This document shows positions 11,507-22,392 of a stretch of DNA of 42,655 bases, piece by piece. This DNA is from Entrophospora sp. SA101 (taxonomy: Eukaryota > Glomeromycota > Glomeromycetes > Entrophosporales > Entrophosporaceae), in assembly GCA_958430865.1 (NCBI GenBank), contig CAUDNR010004620.1, positions 1 to 42,655 of the forward strand. Reading direction: 5' to 3'. The first letter of the stretch is position 1. Each line of letters opens with the position of its first letter. The notes beneath the pieces are model-generated. The model was not told where the DNA came from. It worked only from the letters and a program-made list of their open reading frames with translations, and did not search any database. Both the position numbers and the translations under genes were made by a program.

Positions 11507-12889
11507 ATGTCATATTTTCAATTATTATCTTTAGCATCGCCAGAAAGAAGGAAGTTTGTATATAAAACTCGTAATGGAATGTATAATAAAGCTCTGGTTA
11601 ATTCTGATGAAGAAAGTAGAAGAGAGGTTTTTTTTTCATCAATTAATGAAAACAAGGAGCTTTTCGAAAATGAAAAAGAATATTGCAAAGAAATGTTTAT
11701 TTATGAGCTTGAATTAAAAAACGCAATGTATAAAAGGGGAGAATCAAAAAAATGTTACGAGTGTGAATCAACAAGACACTCTGATAGATTCTGTGAAGAT
11801 TGCATCAGGTTACAATTAAAAAGTCTTTTCACTAGTTGGACATCTGGGAATAACATAGTTGATGATTTTATTCAACAATGTCAAGTAAAATCATCTTTGC
11901 CAAGGTTTATTTTAGAATGGATACCATTTGAGCAATTTGATGATATAACAAAGTTAACTGAAGGTGGATTTAGTTCAGTTTATACTGCTACATGGACAAG
12001 AGGAAGAATAATTGATTATGATGAAAATAAAAAGGAATTTGGTTATTTAGGAAAGCAAATGATAGTATTAAAAAGTTTAAACAATTCAAGTAATCTAGGA
12101 AAAGCCTTTTTTGATGAGGTTGGTAATTGCCATTTAAAACAAAAGTGAACAATACTACTGTATCATATAATACTAAATGATTTTATATTCAATTTCAGGC
12201 AATAAATTACTGTAAAATTAAGTCACAATTGATTGTTACTTGTTATGGTATAACTAAATTCCCAGATAATGGAAATTATGCAATAATTTTATCTTATTTA
12301 TCAGATGGAAGTTTGAATTGTCATTTGCAAAAAAACCATTTTAATTTAACATTAAAAGACAGAATCACAATCTTTTATTATTTATGTGAGGCAATAAATA
12401 ATATACATGAGAAAGATTTAATCCATTGTGATTTACATAGTGGTAATCTATTAATAAGTGGAGGTAATTGTTATATTACAGATTTAGGATTATGTGGGCC
12501 AGTTAATGAAAAATCATCAAATAAAATCTATGGAATTATATCATATCTTGCACCTGAGCTGCTTAGAGGAAAAATTAATACAATGTATACAAAAGGAACA
12601 GATATTTATAGTGTTGGGATTTTAATGTGGGAAATATTCGCAGGTCATCCACCATTTGACAATAGGGCTCACAATCATCGTTTAATTTTTGATATATGTG
12701 AAGGTTTACGACCACAAATATTACCTGGAATGCCTGATGATTATGTGCAAACGATGCAGAGGTGTTGGGATGCGGATCCGTCAAAAAGACCAACTAGTAA
12801 AAAGCTTTTTGATTTCGCTGAAAAAAAGTTGAAGGAAATTTTTGATAATAATTGTTTAAAACTTGAAATTGTTTTTAATAATGATCGTA

Positions 12890-12920
<31 letters not shown>

Positions 12921-13077
12921 CAGTGGTAATGATGCTAGTAATTTGCAACAAGTACACAAATCGCATCCAGATGCATATCATACAAGTAGAATCTTAGATG
13001 AAGAAATTGCCAAATATAAAAGCTTAAAAAATAGCGATAGTTCATTAAATAATCTTGATTGTAATTATTTTCTTTAA
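11507..13077 (+). CDS. TKL-like protein kinase with N-terminal zinc finger-like motif (left copy)
   Basis: Two exons (11507-12118, 12199-13077) give 496 aa. A charged N-terminus leads to C83-x2-C86-x9-C96-x2-C99. A single kinase domain follows: TEGGFSSVYTA glycine loop near 151, MIVLK lysine near 188, HCDLHSGNLL near 279, TDLGL in place of DFG near 297, SYLAPELL, DIYSVGILMWE and SKRPTSKKL. The tail has a run of eight serines encoded by AGC repeats and then HPDAYHTSR, which resembles the tail of the neighbouring kinase (HPNAVYTSR). Likely a Ser/Thr kinase of a large lineage-expanded family. The ATG is chosen because it opens the frame 49 codons before the ENKELFENEKE block, which the remnant at 426 also has. 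Confidence 0.88.
12889..12922 (+). repeat. AGC/AAC trinucleotide repeat in kinase tail (left arm)
   Basis: About eight AGC codons followed by AAC codons encode a Ser run and then Asn inside the kinase C-terminal tail. The right-arm copy (27445-27477) has the same number of units, although such repeats usually drift quickly. Confidence 0.9.
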
Positions 13078-13725
13078 AATATTAATAAAGGTGAATAAAA
13101 TTTCATTACTAATTAATTGGAAATTATTTTTGATTACTACAATATTTTTTAATTAATTAATAGTAAAAGAGTAAATTGATAAATGACCAATTTAATCTTC
13201 ACTATAAATTCATTCGTTATAATTATAGCATAGTAGAAATTCTATTTTGATCGACATTTGCAATTATCACATTTCCATTTCAGTATATGATTTTCGTGTT
13301 ACATAATTTTATGAAACTTGCGATTAGTACAAAGGCCATTTTTCGTTCTTGGTTCCAAGCAAGCATACAATAAAATATTGCCATTTTTGTATAATAATAA
13401 ATCAGAATCTAATTCCTTTTTTTTTTACAAAGATTGTTTGTTAAAATTAAAATTTGATTCTTTTTGCATGTCAAACTCTTTGTTAAATAAGTTTTCTTTT
13501 TTTTTCACATACATAATGTATAAAAGACTTATTTGATGTAAATTTTTTTATATTTAATAAATAAAAAACTCAAATATATAAATCCTGTAGAAATTTCAAG
13601 TTCAAATAAATTAATTAAATTTCATCAAATAAATCATTTAAAAAAATAACCAATCCAATTATTTATTTTAAAATAACAATCGGGATCGCGTAACATCTAA
13701 AATTTGTTAAATTAATATTATAACT
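13078..13725. other. AT-rich intergenic DNA (left arm)
   Basis: Between the kinase stop and the transposase-like gene I see no gene. The first ~60 bp after the stop resembles 206-275, showing shared 3' untranslated sequence with the kinase remnant at the window start. The open frame 13318-13536 is low-complexity Phe/Lys/Asn with no domain. Confidence 0.6.
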
Positions 13726-16521
13726 ATGCCAAGAGCAAAGAATATAGGACCATGTACAATAACCAGTTGTGAAGGAACTAATAGATTTTACAAAATGACT
13801 TGTTATACTATTGAGAAAATAAGATTTAAAGATTTAGAAAATAAATATAACTTTATAAAAGAGGGTGACCAATTATGCTCTAAACATTACCTGGATATAG
13901 TTGAGCCTGATAGAAATAACAGAAACAAAAATTCTAGTGAATCAAATTTTCAAAGAACTGATGATTCATATAGTGGATCTTCATCTAGCCAATTAATTAA
14001 TATGTCTACTAATGAATTGGAGTGGCCAGATATTAAAGTTAATTATACCAATGAAAATGTTATTATGTCAAGGGAAGATTTTTCATTATTAGTCAAAAAT
14101 ATAGAACAAATGAAATTCCAGCTTGAAAATCAACTCTATTACGTGGAGGAAAATGAAGATTCTAGTTTTGATAGTGAAATCAATAGTGGTAATTTATCTA
14201 TTTATTTTTTTTTAAATGTTGATTAATTTAAATAATAATTTAATAATTTATTTATTAAATAGAAAATGATCCTACCTTTGTATCAAAATTTGAAATTTTA
14301 AGCAAGATCCTTTACAATCAGCAAAGAAAATTAAAAAATAATATCAAATTGGATCCTGAGGAATTTTCTGATATGATAACACAACAGGATGAAAGATTAG
14401 AAGGTTTTTTTAATGAAATGGTTGAAGCAATTATTCCAAGTGGAAGAAAAGAAAAAAATAAAGATGATGCTAAAAGATCAATTGTAGCATTTTGTTATTT
14501 GCTGGCAGGTCTACGTAATAAATTCATAAATTCTGTAAAACTTGATATTGGTTTATATCTTGTTGCTGCAGGAACAAGTTGTACTGCAATAGACACTTTG
14601 TCTAGAATTGGGATTACAACCAGCTACAAAACTATTGAGAATTATAAAAAACAATTAGCAAGTGATCATCCAAAAAAAATTAATGAATATTTTCATGAAA
14701 ATGTAAGTAATAAACAACCCAATTAATAATTATATTTAATTTCTAAAATACTTATCATGTATGTAAAAATTTTAGATGAATAATTTGTTTTGTTTTAATG
14801 TTGATGATTACCACTCTATACATGGCTGGAGACAGCCTAATTCTACTTCACTCTCCACTGTCAACCATATGGCAACTGTTGTGTCAAAAAAAATTGAATG
14901 TGGCCCAATTCCTGAAATTTATAATGGAATATCCATATTCAATTCCAACAATATTGAAGCTTATAGAATAAATTTCCAATTAATGAATAATTTCAAAGGA
15001 GTATTTGATCAAAGTTATAATGATAGAAAAATAAGGTGGACCTCTTCAAACTTACAACAATCATTAGAGTCCAATAGAACTGAATTACTTTCTATTCATT
15101 TTTATAATCCTTTAATTGCTGAAAGGAAACAAGACAGATCCATGAGTGAAACAAGAATAGTTCAATTCCAACAGAAAAATCTACATTCATTAGATGACTA
15201 TGTGGATGTTCTGTTATCAATAAGTAGAATAGAAAGTATTTCTAGATATTTAATAAATAATGTCATACCTGTTTCAGCTGATTGGCCTGGACAATTATTT
15301 ATTAGAAAAGCCATAACCAATATCAGAAATCAAAATTCTAATAATATTATTATTAGAAATTTTATACCCTTAATTGGTCCTTTACATGTTTCGTTAAATT
15401 CAAGAGAGCAAGTAATTTTAGTTTACTGGGAGCTTTTCAATAAGATGTACCATTCTCTTTTTGGACCAAAAAAAATTTTGGCTGAAAAGCCTCAACCTTG
15501 GAGAATAAACTTTTTGTTAGATCTTTTAAATAGAGGATGGAAAAAAATATCACATGTAATATTAAATAAATTCCCTAACAACTGTAAGGATATAGAATAC
15601 AGGATGATGATAGACCTGTTAGATAATATTATTCCTTCCACATTGGATGTTTATGCTGTTCTGTTCAGGTCAGGTTCATTTAATGAATATTTAGAAACAC
15701 TCTTTCGAATTTGGACCTTTGCTTTAAGATGGAAAAGAAAAAATTATAATAAAGCACCTTTAGCCTTCTTATCGGACTATTTTTATTGGAAAGAGAATTC
15801 TCATCCATTTAGTGAATCAATTGAAAAATACCTTGTAAATTTTAATGATTATTATGTTGAAAACATACATAGCCAGATAAGAGCCAACACAACCTCCTTA
15901 GATTCAGCAGAAGCTATAATTAATGAAGCTTATGTTCTTGATCTTTGTGATCAAACAACAATCAACTCATTTAAAAATTATCGTAAGTATCCATATACTG
16001 AGCCAGTCCTGGATGAATTAACAAATAGAACCAGTATATTTTTATTAGATCATTTCCACTTGATTTATTTAAACCTTGAAAAAAATAAAGATAAAGATAG
16101 ACAACCAAAAAAAAATTTTAAAACTTACAAATTGGAAGCTCTAAATAAAACTGTTGATATAAGATTCTTTCCAACAGGCTATCATACATCTTTTCCTCCA
16201 AAGCCTAATTTGTGTGATAAATGTAAACAAGTTTTAGGAAACCTAAATGTAAATGTATTGATATGTGGTCACGGATATCATTATGAATGTTATCAAAGTT
16301 GGAAAAATGTGTGTAAACATTGTGAAGAATATTACAAAAAAGGGATATTCAAAAATGTTGACTCATTCCTTGAAAGATTAAATGAAGGTGGTGACATTTT
16401 AACAAGTGAAGACATTGAAGAAGAGAGTTATGAAGAAGATCAAGAAGAAGATATAGTCATGCCTGAAATAAATTTGGACATTGATTTAAATAGAAAAATT
16501 GAATTAGTAAATGAATGGTAA
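13726..16521 (+). CDS. Transposase-like protein with THAP-pattern finger and C-terminal RING
   Basis: Three exons (13726-14188, 14263-14702, 14776-16521) give 882 aa with no stops. Residues 10-54 follow C-x4-C-x35-C-x2-H, the spacing of C2CH/THAP fingers. The middle has a helical segment with ITTSYKTIENYKKQLASDH, then FNVDDYHSIHGWRQP, ADWPGQ and FIPLIGPLHVSLN. These resemble the order of acidic and His blocks in cut-and-paste transposase-like proteins such as DUF6589-type families; that comparison is from memory. Residues ~781-822 form a RING-H2 pattern, C-x2-C-x13-C-x-H-x2-H-x2-C-x7-C-x2-C. The C-terminus is acidic. It may be a transposon gene or a domesticated one. I saw no flanking inverted repeats. 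The inverted repeat covers only its first 168 nt. Confidence 0.7.
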
Positions 16522-17003
16522 AATATATTATTATATAAATAGTAAATTATATTATTGTTTATTTCATTTATATCTGATTCATATTATTATTTAACTTATC
16601 ATTCTATCCAACATGTATTATTATGTTTTACTCAATTATTTATTTTATATAATAATAATAAAATTTTTTTTACCTTTGTATACGAAGCACTTTGTTAAAA
16701 AAATGTAAATTTTACTTCATATGTAACCTATTCATTGAATTGCATCTAATTGCATCTTATTTTTTTAAATGAAAGAGTATATATTAAAGATAATAATCAT
16801 ATAATTTTTTTTTGCAATATTGCTTAAAAAGTCATGTTACCTATTAACTACTTTTGTGCATTTTAACGTAACTCAAGTACTTTAAAATAATTGAAATTAA
16901 TTGTAGCACAATATAAATTTGCATATATCACAAATGATCATCACATTTCTGATATAATCGAATTTCTATTATGCTATATGACATTAATTAGTTTTGATTT
17001 TCT
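16522..17003. other. AT-rich intergenic DNA
   Basis: This is the 3' flank of the transposase-like gene, up to the start of hAT-type terminal sequence. It has many poly-T runs and TTATTA stretches, and I see no gene or RNA feature. Confidence 0.6.
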
Positions 17004-17049
17004 TAGAATGTCGCACACCCCAACGGGTCATCATAATTGAATAAATACC

Positions 17050-17165
17050 CAACCCGAACCCGACTTGTACACAAAAAAATTATAAAAATCTCAACCCGAA
17101 CCTGACTTGTACACAAAAAATTATAAAAATCTCAACCCGAACCTGACTTGTATACAAAAAATTTC
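17050..17165. repeat. Three tandem ~42-bp units in hAT end
   Basis: Units begin CAACCCGAAC and contain GACTTGTACAC (TATAC in the third), at 17050, 17092 and 17133; the third is truncated. Subterminal short repeats of this kind are common in hAT elements, where they can be transposase binding sites. That role is inferred. Confidence 0.85.
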
Positions 17166-17742
17166 AATCCAAACCCGAACTCAACCCGTTTTTTATTAAT
17201 AGATACCTGTGAGCTATACATGATAAATGCCCATAATTTCGAAAAGCTGCCACAAAGTTTGCACCAGAATCTGTTACAAAAGCATATCTTTTTATATTGC
17301 TTTCAGGTTGAAGATTATACCCTCTTAATAATGAAAAAATAGTTCTTTGTATAATATCTGATGTATGGCTAATTTCTGGAAATTTAGATACAGCAAGTAC
17401 ATATACTTTTAAATCCCAATTATCAATGAAGTGCACTGTCAAAGAAATATAACTAATTTTCCTATAATTATCTGTCCAACAATCTGTGGTAAAAGCTCCA
17501 CCAGAAATTCGAAAAAATTCCAATAAACTTTCTGCCAAAGCTGATTTAACTAACTCTGCCTCCTTTAATGTGTTTCTGGAAATTGTGGTTGGATGTGGAA
17601 GTAATTCTTCAATGGATACATTTCCATAAATTGATCCAATCTTAATAAATTCTTGTGCCAATTCTTGAAACCCTAAACCCACAATCGTTTCAAATGGATG
17701 TAAATCTTTACAAACAAAATTAACTATTTTTTTTGTTGTATT
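17164..17742 (-). pseudogene. hAT transposase fragment, C-terminus lost
   Basis: The frame is open from the MITE edge (17742) to the stop at 17164. It starts KKIVNFVCKDLHPFETIV and continues to GAFTTDCWTDNYRKISYISL, the hAT block in which an aspartate and WT precede a 'y..lT.Hfid' strand, here LTVHFID. A later AFVTDSGANFVAAF plus LSCIAH block matches the second hAT catalytic region. It then runs into the subterminal repeats, so the large insertion domain and the C-terminal dimerisation region are absent. It cannot encode a complete transposase. Confidence 0.82.
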
Positions 17743-18183
17743 GTTGGCTTGGTCTAAAGACCTCCTAATGCTGCGTCACATGCTCATTTCAAAAATTGCA
17801 ATTTCGTGATTCGTTCAAAAATGCAATAAAATTTTTTAAAAAAGGATTACCCGTGATTTTGGTTAAAAAACTATTTTTCTTACTGCTAAATTTAGATATG
17901 ATGGTCGAGTATTAGGCTAAATTTGGTATGATAATCAAAACTAGTCTAAATTTAGCAAATATCCTAGTGCTCAAATTTCTCATGAGCATGGTAAAGTACA
18001 TGTTTTAAAAAAGAATAGAACTCTACAATAAATAATTTTTTGGAGAAAATCTCTTCATTACATTAAAAGTAGAAACCTATTTTACCAACTAATGAGGCTA
18101 TTTTTTTAAAAGGTAGGACAGAAAATGACTTCTATACTTTTAAAATTTGCCCAAAATTTAGGAAGTCTTTAGACCGAGCCAAC
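17743..18183. mobile_element. 441-bp MITE-like element inside the hAT element
   Basis: The ends are inverted copies. The left end is GTTGGCTTGGTCTAAAGACC... at 17743-17768. The right end at 18158-18183, read on the other strand, is GTTGGCTCGGTCTAAAGACT.... They match at 24 of 26 positions. There is no coding capacity. TA dinucleotides flank both sides (17739-17740 and 18184-18187), fitting a TA-targeting family such as Tc1/mariner. Its position between the BED finger and the transposase core shows that it landed in the hAT coding region. Confidence 0.85.
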
Positions 18184-18369
18184 TATATCTTCTTTGACTT
18201 TTGTAGGAATTACTTTCTTTGTTAAAAAAGATGTGATATTTCTTTGTTTACTTGTTGAGCTACTACAAACATGACGTATTAAATTAGAAGTCCCTTCTTT
18301 TGAATTATATTTAAATAAATGCTGACAATTCTTACAAATAACATAACCAAACATCACTTTTTCTGCCAA
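18169..18369 (-). pseudogene. hAT BED zinc-finger fragment
   Basis: 66 codons with MAEKVMFGYVICKNCQHLFK, SNLIRHVC and then TSFLTKK. A CxxC pair, a basic/aromatic spacer and a final H...C are typical of the BED finger at the N-terminus of hAT transposases. The frame ends at a stop inside the inserted MITE. Its continuation is the fragment at 17164-17742. Confidence 0.8.
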
Positions 18370-18723
18370 TTTTATTTTTACATAATAATTCTCCAGCCAG
18401 TATTTTTGATGATATTTGGCTTGTGGATAATGTATTTGACATTGATTTGAAAAAGTGTGAAATGTATATTTAATTTGAAAATATAAAAACTTATTATCAT
18501 AAATTTATTATCATTAAAAAAAACTTATTATCATTAAAAATTTATATTAAAAATTTATAAAAAAAAAATTATATTTATTAATATATATATATTAAAGATT
18601 TTTTTTTTTTTGCCAAGAAATTATTTAAATTCGGGTCAAGTTCGGGTCATTAATTGTTGTAAGTTACAACCCGCAGTTATTTGACATCAAGACCAAACCC
18701 GCCCAACCCGATGCAGGCCTCTA

Positions 18724-20810
18724 CAGCAGACTATTCTGGAATCGAATCCCGATATGGAAATATCCCTGACTGTATTATTTTTATTGGCATCATCATCAAA
18801 TAATTCTGAATATTTATCATGGGATTTGTTCTCATTTGATATCTTTTTTAATTCTTCCACACCAGCATATATGCCTTTAGGTTTGATTGATTCTCCGATT
18901 TGTTTTAACTCACTATTATTTAACTAAAAATATCTGATTTAAATATTAGAAAGCTTTGTGGTATTGTAACAACTGAATTACTCACTTTTCCCAAAGACTT
19001 CAAGCAATTCTCAACTGATGACTCCAATATAGTCCAATTATATTCTGAATGTTTAAGGTTGAGTGCATTAGAAACATGATGATCTTTTAAGTTGAGAAAT
19101 TCTTTTGATGTGAGTACATCAGGGACAAAGCTTGTGTGTGTACTATCCACTATCCTCACCAAATAAATCTTGTTTTTAAAAAATAATTAATTGGGATTTA
19201 ATGAAAAAAAATAAACAAACAATCAATCATATCTTAAGCGCTTGCTTTGTTGACAATTTGATCCTTTGCTCTTCATCTTTCTCTGAATATAATTTTTCAT
19301 GATAACTCATAATTTTTTTTAACCAACTAGGAACTTCTGATTCCAATTCCCAAAATTTAGTTTCATTTGATATATATACCATTATCATCTTCAGAGTTTG
19401 TGATTAATTTGGTTATCATTATATTTTAATTCTTCAAAAGAAACTTCGATCTATGTTTAGAAAAAAAGTTTGAAATGAAAATAAATTCATTATTGCATGT
19501 TGTTGAAAATAATTTACTTACATCACTTCCTTTCTGTTGTAATGTTGGTAGTGGAGTTACCCATTCTGCATGTCTAATAAAAGTTTTAATCTAATTTCCA
19601 AGCATATAAATTGATTCATTCAAAAAAACAACATAATTTTTTTCACAACTTACTGGTTAGAGCATTTATAATTATCTGTTTTGTCAAAATCCACCAATTT
19701 ATGGTCGCCATTAATACTTGAAAAATAAATATGAATTAATAATAGAAAACAAAGAGCAGAATCAACAGAATAATGTTATATTACTATTACATTATCACTA
19801 CATAAGAGTCAACACGTACCCTCTAGATACTTGCTTATGTTTTGTATGATTGCTCTCTAAATCGCCATTTTGTAGGGTTAGCTTCTGCTTTACTAGTTGA
19901 TTAGTTACTTCGTGGAAAGCTTCAATTCGAGAAAGTCCATTAAGAGATATGACATCCTAGAATATTTACAGGTAACAATTGTTTTAAAGAACCTAATATT
20001 GAACATTAAATAATAATTTATTGAAATGAATTCTCACATTATTGTTTTCTTTATTATTGTTTTTTTCATTTACACTAAGTTTATAATTACAGGGTGTTAA
20101 GAAAAAAACGGCGGTTGATAAAAATATTGTTTTTAATAAAAAAGTAGCCAAAATTATATGATAAAAATTACAACAGAGAATCGGAGGATCTTAGATTATA
20201 ACATATGAAATTTTTGAAGCATGTTAATATGTAGGCTTTAGAGCAATTATTGAAGAAATTTACACATTAAATTGTTTTTTTCAAAATAATCAAATTCCTT
20301 TTATTTCCAATTGACAAAATTCTAGAAAATCTGGAAGTATGAAAGTTTATATATATAATCTCCAGAACTTTCATTACACACCGGTATAATTTTTTGTATG
20401 ATTATTATGTATATTTTTGTGTCAGGCTTATTATTAAAAATTTATGTGTTAAAATTTCAGAGACAAAAATTTTGCAAAGTTTTAAAAAAAAGATATGAAT
20501 TAGCTTTACAGAAAATTGGCAATAGCATATCATGTCTATTTTTTTTATTTAACAAGGTAATTTGATATACTTTCAAACGAATCTAAATTTATTTAATTAT
20601 GATATGTAATTGTTGAGATATGCAATTTTTTGTCACCGCCATTTTTTTCTTAACACACTGTAACTATAGTGCATGATGCCAATTTTTCAAAAAAACTAGA
20701 GTGGTGGCGATAACCACAAAGCAAATCTGGTGCAATAAATGCGTAAGTGTTTATCGTAAGAATGGTGGTGATAGGTTACTTTTTTTGATTTGATTTGCTT
20801 TGGGCATTTT
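18724..20810 (-). pseudogene. Unrecognised multi-exon gene, interrupted by a MITE and cut by hAT
   Basis: Read on the minus strand, several open segments with good splice signals line up: ~20805-20663 plus 20087-20038 (TINTYAFIAPDLLCGYRH... then KLSVNEKNNN, GT donor), 19956-19820 (DVISLNGLSRIEAFHEVTNQ, GTACGT donor), ~19718-19655 (NGDHKLVDFDKTDNYKC), 19590-19523 (IRHAEWVTPLPTLQQKGSD, GTAAGT donor), ~19378-19227 (KFWELESEVPSWLKKIMSYH), 19168-18986 (VDSTHTSFVPDVLTSKEF, GTGAGT donor) and 18923-18724 (LNNSELKQIGESIKPKGIY). I recognise no family. The MITE at 20090 sits inside one coding segment and the hAT end replaces the 3' part. The ~19378-19227 piece ends in a stop unless a GC-AG intron is used. 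Confidence 0.55.
20090..20660. mobile_element. 571-bp MITE, Tc1/mariner-like ends, TA duplication
   Basis: The left end is CAGGGTGTTAAGAAAAAAAC at 20090. The right end on the other strand is CAGTGTGTTAAGAAAAAAAT at 20660. The inverted match continues through GGCGGT to about 33 bp with few mismatches. TA lies immediately outside both ends (20088-20089 and 20661-20662). CAG(G/T)GTGTT starts and TA targets are typical of Tc1/mariner-type elements. It has no open frame of note. Removing it and one TA restores an open coding segment of the gene around it. Confidence 0.9.
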
Positions 20811-21479
20811 TTTTTTGTAAAAAGAAAAAAAGAAAATAGAAATAAAGAATTCATTGATCGACAGCGCGTACTAATTATTTATGTATGGACCCCTGTTTTT
20901 TATTTATTTTTTTGACAGATGACAAAACGCGAGTGATGTTGTTTGGCATGATTGGTTCTAAAGAGAAACATGTTAATAACTAACCAGAGGTAACTTTATT
21001 TTAATTTGTATTGATATGTCTTTTATTTTATATTATGTATTATTATCCCCCACCCCTAAAATATTAGCTAATATATGTCAGCGCCCAACTTCAAAATGTT
21101 TCATGTTTTATTTACATTACTGGCTTGACAATGCTACATCAGAAAGTGAATACTCCCTTTCATATCGTTGAACATAATTTCAAAATGCCTTAAAGAATGA
21201 GTACTATTGAACATAAGCAGGATAATGGCTGTCTGATCCAAGGTTTCATATACTTTTTTATCAAAAATAATCGCATTTCTTTTATTTGTAATTGATAAAA
21301 GTTCTAGAAAATATAGAAGCATGTGATTTTATATGCGAAATCTTCAGAATTTAAGTATCGAGAGTTGGTTGTAATTTCTTATTAGCCAGTTAAAAATCCT
21401 CTATAACGTGCGTGATCTTGGCCGATCTTATTTACGGAGATCATTCCTTAAAACCAAATTAATTCTTTAAAAAAAAAAA
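20811..21479. other. Intergenic region with a decayed relative of the 20090 MITE
   Basis: This is the presumed promoter region of the coatomer gene on the right. About 21257-21350 resembles the MITE interior at 20275-20380: TTTTATTTNNAATTGA, a TTCTAGAAAAT block, GAAG and ATCTTCAGAA / ATCTCCAGAA in order. No intact terminal repeat is left. I see no gene. Confidence 0.55.
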
Positions 21480-22392
21480 ATGGTTTGTAATTGTGTTAAT
21501 TGTATTTTAAAAGTTGTTTGAATTATAGTTATTAGTTATTAATCAACTTGATATTTCTTTATTTATCTAAAGGTTAATTTATCACTTTATACAACTACAG
21601 CAGTGGTACTTCTTGATGGAGACGGCAATAGGATTCTAGCAAAATATTATGGTAGTAAGAATGCATATCCTACAAATAAAGAACAAAAGGTATTTGAGAA
21701 GGGATTATTTGATAAAACTAAAAGATCAAACGGTAAATAATTTATAATTTCATAATGATTTTTTATCATAAAAAAAAAAAAAAATCATAACTTACAAATT
21801 AAAAATTGAAATTTTTTTATAGGGGAAATTATTTTATATGACAATCATGTAGTTCTTTATCGTAATAACATTGATGTGTTTTTCTATGTTGTTGGATCAG
21901 CTGATGAAAATGAACTCATTTTGAATAGTATTTTAAATGCATTCTACGATTCAATTTCCAATTTATTAAGGTAAAATTACAATTAATTAATTAATTAATC
22001 AATTATCATTGACAACAACAATAATGACAACGATAATTACTATTGTTATTATTATTATAATTATTTGTGGTAGACATCAAGTAGAAAAAAGAACAATTAT
22101 TGATAATTTAGATTTGGTTGTTCTCGCCTTGGACGAAACTATTGATGATGGGTAATTAGAGAGAGAGAATTTAATTTAATCAATTCTCAATCTAATCCTT
22201 AAATACAATTTAATAACATATCATTTATAATATTATAGTATTGTATTAGAGACAGAATCGAATGTTATTGTTTCTCGCGTTTCTAGACCTCGTACTGAAT
22301 CATCGGATATTCCAATAACAGAACAAACAATTATTCAAGCATATCATACAGCCAGAGAAAGAGTTACTGAACGTTTAATGAGAGGGGTTTAG
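21480..22392 (+). CDS. RET3: Coatomer subunit zeta (COPI)
   Basis: Five exons (21480-21482, 21573-21732, 21823-21970, 22074-22151, 22239-22392) give 180 aa, the usual size. The sequence starts VNLSLYTTTAVVLLDGDGNR and then has ILAKYY, continues with the longin-type DNHVVLYRNNIDVFFYVVGS block and DLVVLALDETIDDGIVLE, and ends RERVTERLMRGV. These are hallmarks of zeta-COP, the small adaptor-like subunit of the COPI coat that recycles cargo from Golgi to ER. The start is unusual: the only fitting ATG is followed at once by GTTTGT, so exon 1 is the start codon alone. The gene looks intact. RET3 is the yeast name. Confidence 0.93.

Larger units (their letters stand above)
1..13893 (+). repeat. Left arm of giant inverted repeat
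   Basis: This stretch returns in reverse complement at 26473-39775. Paired positions sum to 40366 on the inner side of the kinase repeat and 39775 on its outer side; the shift is one extra kinase module in this arm. All corresponding reading frames compared give the same protein except in the C-lobe patch at 7461-7533. Intergenic DNA, microsatellites and poly-T runs also match where I checked. The arm starts at base 1, so its outer limit is unknown. The inner limit, 13893, is simply where the partner arm meets the N run. Confidence 0.97.
17004..18723 (-). mobile_element. Decayed hAT-type element
   Basis: The element carries a BED finger and part of a hAT transposase on the minus strand. The outer parts are rich in CAACCCG/CGGGTT motifs: CCAACGGGTC near 17020 and, at the other side, GCCCAACCCGATGCAGG near 18701. 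The ends share TAGA-5N-GCA on opposite strands, a weak inverted repeat. I could not find an 8-bp target duplication. A second mobile element at 17743-18183 interrupts it. The right end abuts an exon of the gene fragment at 18724, suggesting insertion into that gene. Confidence 0.7.

Noticed and set aside
12741..12959. Open frame with a poly-Leu run, and its mirror at 27407-27625
   Set aside because: It is the antisense of the AGC serine repeat in the kinase tail, not a membrane protein.
17050..17165. Regular ~42-bp tandem units considered as a CRISPR-like array
   Set aside because: The units are contiguous with no spacers and belong to the subterminal part of a hAT element in a eukaryotic genome.
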